This document shows, piece after piece, positions 6,630 through 9,101 of a DNA stretch of 9,101 nt. Origin of the DNA: Desulfuromonadales bacterium (GTDB lineage: Bacteria; Desulfobacterota; Desulfuromonadia; Desulfuromonadales; BM103); contig DAOVNV010000089.1 of the NCBI GenBank assembly GCA_030630015.1, forward strand, positions 1-9,101. Direction: 5' to 3'. Numbering within the stretch: position 1 is the stretch's first letter; every line of letters starts with the position of its first letter. Both the position numbers and the translations under genes were made by a program. The notes below the pieces were generated by a model, which did no database searches, was not told where the DNA came from, and saw only the letters and a program-made list of their open reading frames with translations.

Positions 6630-7823
6630 ATGAACGACGAGAAAAACAACCTGGACGAGGAATTCGAGGATGAGGGCAGTTTTGCCGAGATGCTGGAGCA
6701 GAGTCTGGTTGGCTCCGTGCAGTTGCAACCGGGCCAGAAGATTGAGGCGAAAGTCCTGCAGATCGGTGACGACTGGACCTTCCTCGATGTTGGCCAGAAG
6801 GGTGAGGGTGTGCTCGACACCAAGGAATTGCGTGATGCCGATGGCAACCTGACGGTCAATGTCGGAGACACCCTGGGTGCCTACTTCCTGTCGCGTGCCG
6901 GTGGAGAACTGAAATTCACTATGCGCATCGGCGGCGGTGCTTCCGGCACGGCCCAGCTCGAAGAGGCCTGGCGCAGCGGCATCCCGGTGGATGGCCGGGT
7001 CGAAAAGGAAATCAAGGGCGGTTACGAGGTCACGTTGCCGGGCGGTGTGCGGTCTTTCTGCCCCTTTTCCCAGATGGGGTTGCGTCGCATCGAAAACCCG
7101 GATGAGATGATCGGCCAATCGATGTCTTTCAGAATCAATCAGTTCAGTGAGCAGGGCCGCAATATCGTGGTGTCCCATCGCGAAATTCTCGAAGAGGAGA
7201 GGCGCGAACAACGCGAGGTGCTCAGGCAGACTCTGAAGGAAGGTATGGTTGTCAAGGGCACGGTCACCAGTATTCGGGATTTCGGAGCCTTTGTCGACAT
7301 CGGCGCCCTTGAGGGACTGCTGCCGATCTCCGAGGTCAGTTACAGCCGGGTCGAGAACCTCAACGACGTGCTGCATGTCGGCCAGGAACTCGAGGTGGCG
7401 GTGAAAAGCTGCGATTGGGAGAAGGAACGTTTTTCTTTCAGCTTGCGTGATACCCTTGCTGATCCGTGGGGTAAGGTCGGCACGGTATTTACTGAAGGCA
7501 CGACCCACACTGGCACGGTCGCCAGGCTGGTACCGTTTGGCGCCTTCGTGACCCTGGATGAGGGACTCGACGGGTTGATCCACATCTCGAAACTGGGCGA
7601 AGGTCGGCGCATCAAGCATCCGAAGGAAGTTCTCATGGTTGGCCAGCAGATTCAGGTGACCATCGAACAGGTTAATCGTGAAGAGCGCCGGATTGGTCTG
7701 GCCCTGGCCACGGAAGGTGAAGACGAGACCCAGAACAGTTACACCGAACAACCTGGCTCATCTTCGATGGGCACCCTTGGGGATCTGCTCAAGGCAAGCC
7801 TCGACAAGAAGCGGAATGGCTGA
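6630..7823 (+). CDS. Four-domain S1 RNA-binding protein
   Basis: This 397-residue cytosolic protein has four S1 (OB-fold) RNA-binding domains, at about 35-98, 117-184, 204-273 and 288-359. Domains three and four are the most canonical (GTVTSIRDFGAFVDIGALEGL and GTVARLVPFGAFVTLDEGLDGLIHISKL). The first 25 residues are acidic, and the C-terminal tail has a GTLGDLLKASLDKK motif after a flexible linker. Ribosomal protein S1 of Gram-negative bacteria normally has six domains, so this is more likely an S1 paralogue that helps translation or mRNA handling than the main ribosomal S1; its RNA targets are unknown. AGAGGA 4 bases before the ATG supports the start. Its last 8 bases overlap queG, so the two are probably one operon. 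A REP pair and terminator separate it from recQ, and no clear own promoter was found. Confidence 0.88.
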   Translation: MNDEKNNLDEEFEDEGSFAEMLEQSLVGSVQLQPGQKIEAKVLQIGDDWTFLDVGQKGEGVLDTKELRDADGNLTVNVGDTLGAYFLSRAGGELKFTMRIGGGASGTAQLEEAWRSGIPVDGRVEKEIKGGYEVTLPGGVRSFCPFSQMGLRRIENPDEMIGQSMSFRINQFSEQGRNIVVSHREILEEERREQREVLRQTLKEGMVVKGTVTSIRDFGAFVDIGALEGLLPISEVSYSRVENLNDVLHVGQELEVAVKSCDWEKERFSFSLRDTLADPWGKVGTVFTEGTTHTGTVARLVPFGAFVTLDEGLDGLIHISKLGEGRRIKHPKEVLMVGQQIQVTIEQVNREERRIGLALATEGEDETQNSYTEQPGSSSMGTLGDLLKASLDKKRNG

Positions 7824-8748
7824 TCTCTTCAGTTGCATCGACAACTTTTTCAGTCAGCAGACTGATGTGCTGGAATGGGGGGTGGCTTCGCCTGCTCCCT
7901 TGGAGCAGCCCGAACGGTTGATGCAGTGGTTGGCCGAACATAAGCATGGTGAGATGGCCTACATGCAGGAACATCTCGCTATGCGCCTCAATCCACAGCA
8001 ATTTTTCCCTGAGGCAGAATCGGTCGTCCTGTTTTTGCACCGTACCCCCGTAAATATTGTCAAATCCCCCAAAATGCTCGAAGCGCAGGTTGCGGCATAT
8101 GCCTGTGGGCCTGATTATCATCACACCCTGAAAAGTATGATGCGCGAACTGGAACCGCAACTGGTTGCCTTCGACCCGGAACTCAAGCTCAAGATGTTTG
8201 TCGATTCGGCCCCGGTGATGGAGCGCGATCTGGCCGTGAGGGCCGGTTTGGGATGGGTAGGCAAAAATGGCCTGCTGCTGCATTCTCAGCATGGTTCACA
8301 GTTTTTTCTCGGCGGTTTTTTTCTGAACAGGAAGCTTGAGAAAGAGGCAGTGATCTCCCACGATGCATGCGGTACCTGCCGGAGGTGTATTGACGCCTGT
8401 CCCACCTCGGCGATTGAGGAGACACGGCAGGTCAATGCTTCCCGATGTATTTCATACCTGACTATCGAGAAAAAGGGTGAGATTGATCAGGAGTTTTATG
8501 AAAAAATTGGCAATCGTATCTTCGGCTGCGATACTTGTCAGCAGGTTTGTCCCTGGAATGCGAAACTTCTTGTTGACGATCCGTCTGACGGATCAAAATT
8601 CAACCGGTCTTTGGAAGACTGGTTGGTGATACTGCAGCCTGGGGGTGGTTTTAAGCGGCTTTTTAAGGAGACGCCTCTTTATCGGGCCGGGCGGCGGAAG
8701 ATGTTGAGGAATGTTGGGATTGCTTTGAATAATTGTGAAGAGGATTGA
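7816..8748 (+). CDS. queG: Epoxyqueuosine reductase QueG (short form)
   Basis: QueG carries out the last step of queuosine synthesis, reducing epoxyqueuosine to queuosine at the wobble base of tRNAs with GUN anticodons, using a cobalamin cofactor and two iron-sulfur clusters. The 310 residues show the family marks: YACGPDYHHTLK (95-106), the catalytic region FVDSAPVMERDLA with Asp130, GLGWVGKNGLL (144-154), and cluster cysteines 185, 188, 191 and 195 (CGTCRRCIDACP), then 211, 238, 241 and 245 (CDTCQQVCPWN). It lacks the C-terminal HEAT-like extension of the E. coli and Bacillus enzymes (about 380 residues); short forms are known. The frame is open upstream to 7678, but the ATG at 7816 gives the expected N-terminus and overlaps the S1 gene stop by 8 bases. 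Only a weak AAGCGGA precedes it, as expected for translational coupling. Confidence 0.93.
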   Translation: MADLFSCIDNFFSQQTDVLEWGVASPAPLEQPERLMQWLAEHKHGEMAYMQEHLAMRLNPQQFFPEAESVVLFLHRTPVNIVKSPKMLEAQVAAYACGPDYHHTLKSMMRELEPQLVAFDPELKLKMFVDSAPVMERDLAVRAGLGWVGKNGLLLHSQHGSQFFLGGFFLNRKLEKEAVISHDACGTCRRCIDACPTSAIEETRQVNASRCISYLTIEKKGEIDQEFYEKIGNRIFGCDTCQQVCPWNAKLLVDDPSDGSKFNRSLEDWLVILQPGGGFKRLFKETPLYRAGRRKMLRNVGIALNNCEED

Positions 8749-8790
8749 TCTTTCTTCACGATTTGATGTTTTTTAGATCAATAAAATCAG

Positions 8791-8818
8791 AATCGGCGGG
8801 TTGCGTCCCGCCGGTTTT
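8791..8818 (+). terminator. Intrinsic terminator after queG
   Basis: The stem CGGCGGG/CCCGCCG (8794-8800 with 8807-8813) around loop TTGCGT can extend by AAT/GTT, and GTTTTGA follows. It lies 43 bases after the queG stop. Between convergent genes it may also stop phnA transcription, although the minus-strand T run (GATTCTGATTTTATT) is poorer. Confidence 0.85.
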
Positions 8819-8854
8819 GACTTAAATCTTAAAGAGTTTTCGAACTAAACTCGT

Positions 8855-9101
8855 TCACACTTTTTTGACAAATTCCGATTTCAATTTCATGGCACCGATC
8901 CCATCAATTTTACAGTCAATATCATGGTCCCCATCGACCAATCGGACATTTTTAACTTTCGTACCAACCTTGACCACCAGCGAAGAACCCTTGACCTTGA
9001 GATCTTTGATCACCGTGACCGCATCACCATCTTTAAGCACATTACCGTTGGCGTCATGAATAACCTTTTGCTGGTCGGGATTTTCAGCGACTGCATTGAT
9101 T
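8855..9101 (-). CDS. phnA: PhnA/YjdM family protein, C-terminal part
   Basis: The gene enters from the right edge on the minus strand; 82 residues up to the stop are visible. The sequence is nearly identical in pattern to the C-terminus of E. coli PhnA (YjdM): DANGNVLKDGDAVTVIKDLKVKGSS, then VGTKVKNVRLVDGDHDIDCKIDG and MKLKSEFVKKV at the end. This part is an SH3-like beta domain; the N-terminal zinc ribbon of the family lies beyond the window. Despite the name, E. coli phnA is not needed for phosphonate breakdown, and its function is uncertain. A GTG codon at 9040 in the frame is an internal valine, not the start, because the family sequence continues upstream of it. It is convergent with queG, with a terminator between. 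Confidence 0.92.
   Translation of the reverse strand, partial: INAVAENPDQQKVIHDANGNVLKDGDAVTVIKDLKVKGSSLVVKVGTKVKNVRLVDGDHDIDCKIDGIGAMKLKSEFVKKV

Noticed and set aside
7678..7815. queG starting at 7678 (356 residues)
   Set aside because: The extra residues lie wholly in the S1 gene, read as shifted-frame sequence rich in Arg and Pro, and have no match to QueG; the start at 7816 gives the normal N-terminus.
8865..9059. Plus-strand 64-residue reading frame opposite phnA
   Set aside because: The minus strand matches PhnA almost residue by residue, so the plus frame is a shadow.

Overview
The window looks like chromosomal DNA of a deltaproteobacterium, most likely near Desulfuromonas, Geobacter or Pelobacter. 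That placement rests on protein resemblance and gene mix recalled from memory, not on a search. Coding GC is moderate to high, gaps between genes are AT-rich, and the content is mostly housekeeping: DNA recombination and repair, envelope proteolysis, RNA binding and tRNA modification. I see no CRISPR array, phage, toxin-antitoxin module or transposase gene, and no clear undescribed system. The most interesting items are small non-coding elements.

Left part, minus strand (1-1917): the first 16 codons of a gene that may be a glutamate dehydrogenase; a small unrecognised zinc-ribbon protein (301-534); and a long RdgC-family recombination protein (751-1917) whose start is fixed by a good ribosome binding site. 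The gap upstream of rdgC holds a 133-bp element with perfect 13-bp terminal inverted repeats and a second, 27-bp imperfect inverted repeat inside it (2020-2152). It looks like a MITE, a non-autonomous transposable element.

Right part, plus strand (2261-8748): a CxxxCxxCC (YkgJ-type) metal-binding protein; a lipoprotein M48 metalloprotease with TPR repeats and its own sigma-70-like promoter; recQ; a protein with four S1 domains; and a short-form queG. The S1 gene and queG overlap by 8 bases and are probably translationally coupled. Between recQ and the S1 gene lies a head-to-head pair of REP-like hairpins (6551-6604), the first followed by a T run, so it may also terminate recQ transcription. 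A strong intrinsic terminator follows queG. A phnA (yjdM) gene on the minus strand then enters from the right edge, convergent to queG.

Functionally, RdgC and RecQ both act on recombination intermediates but lie on opposite strands, more than 2.8 kb apart, so no operon is implied. The S1 protein and QueG both concern RNA and translation. The remaining genes look like independent chromosomal genes.
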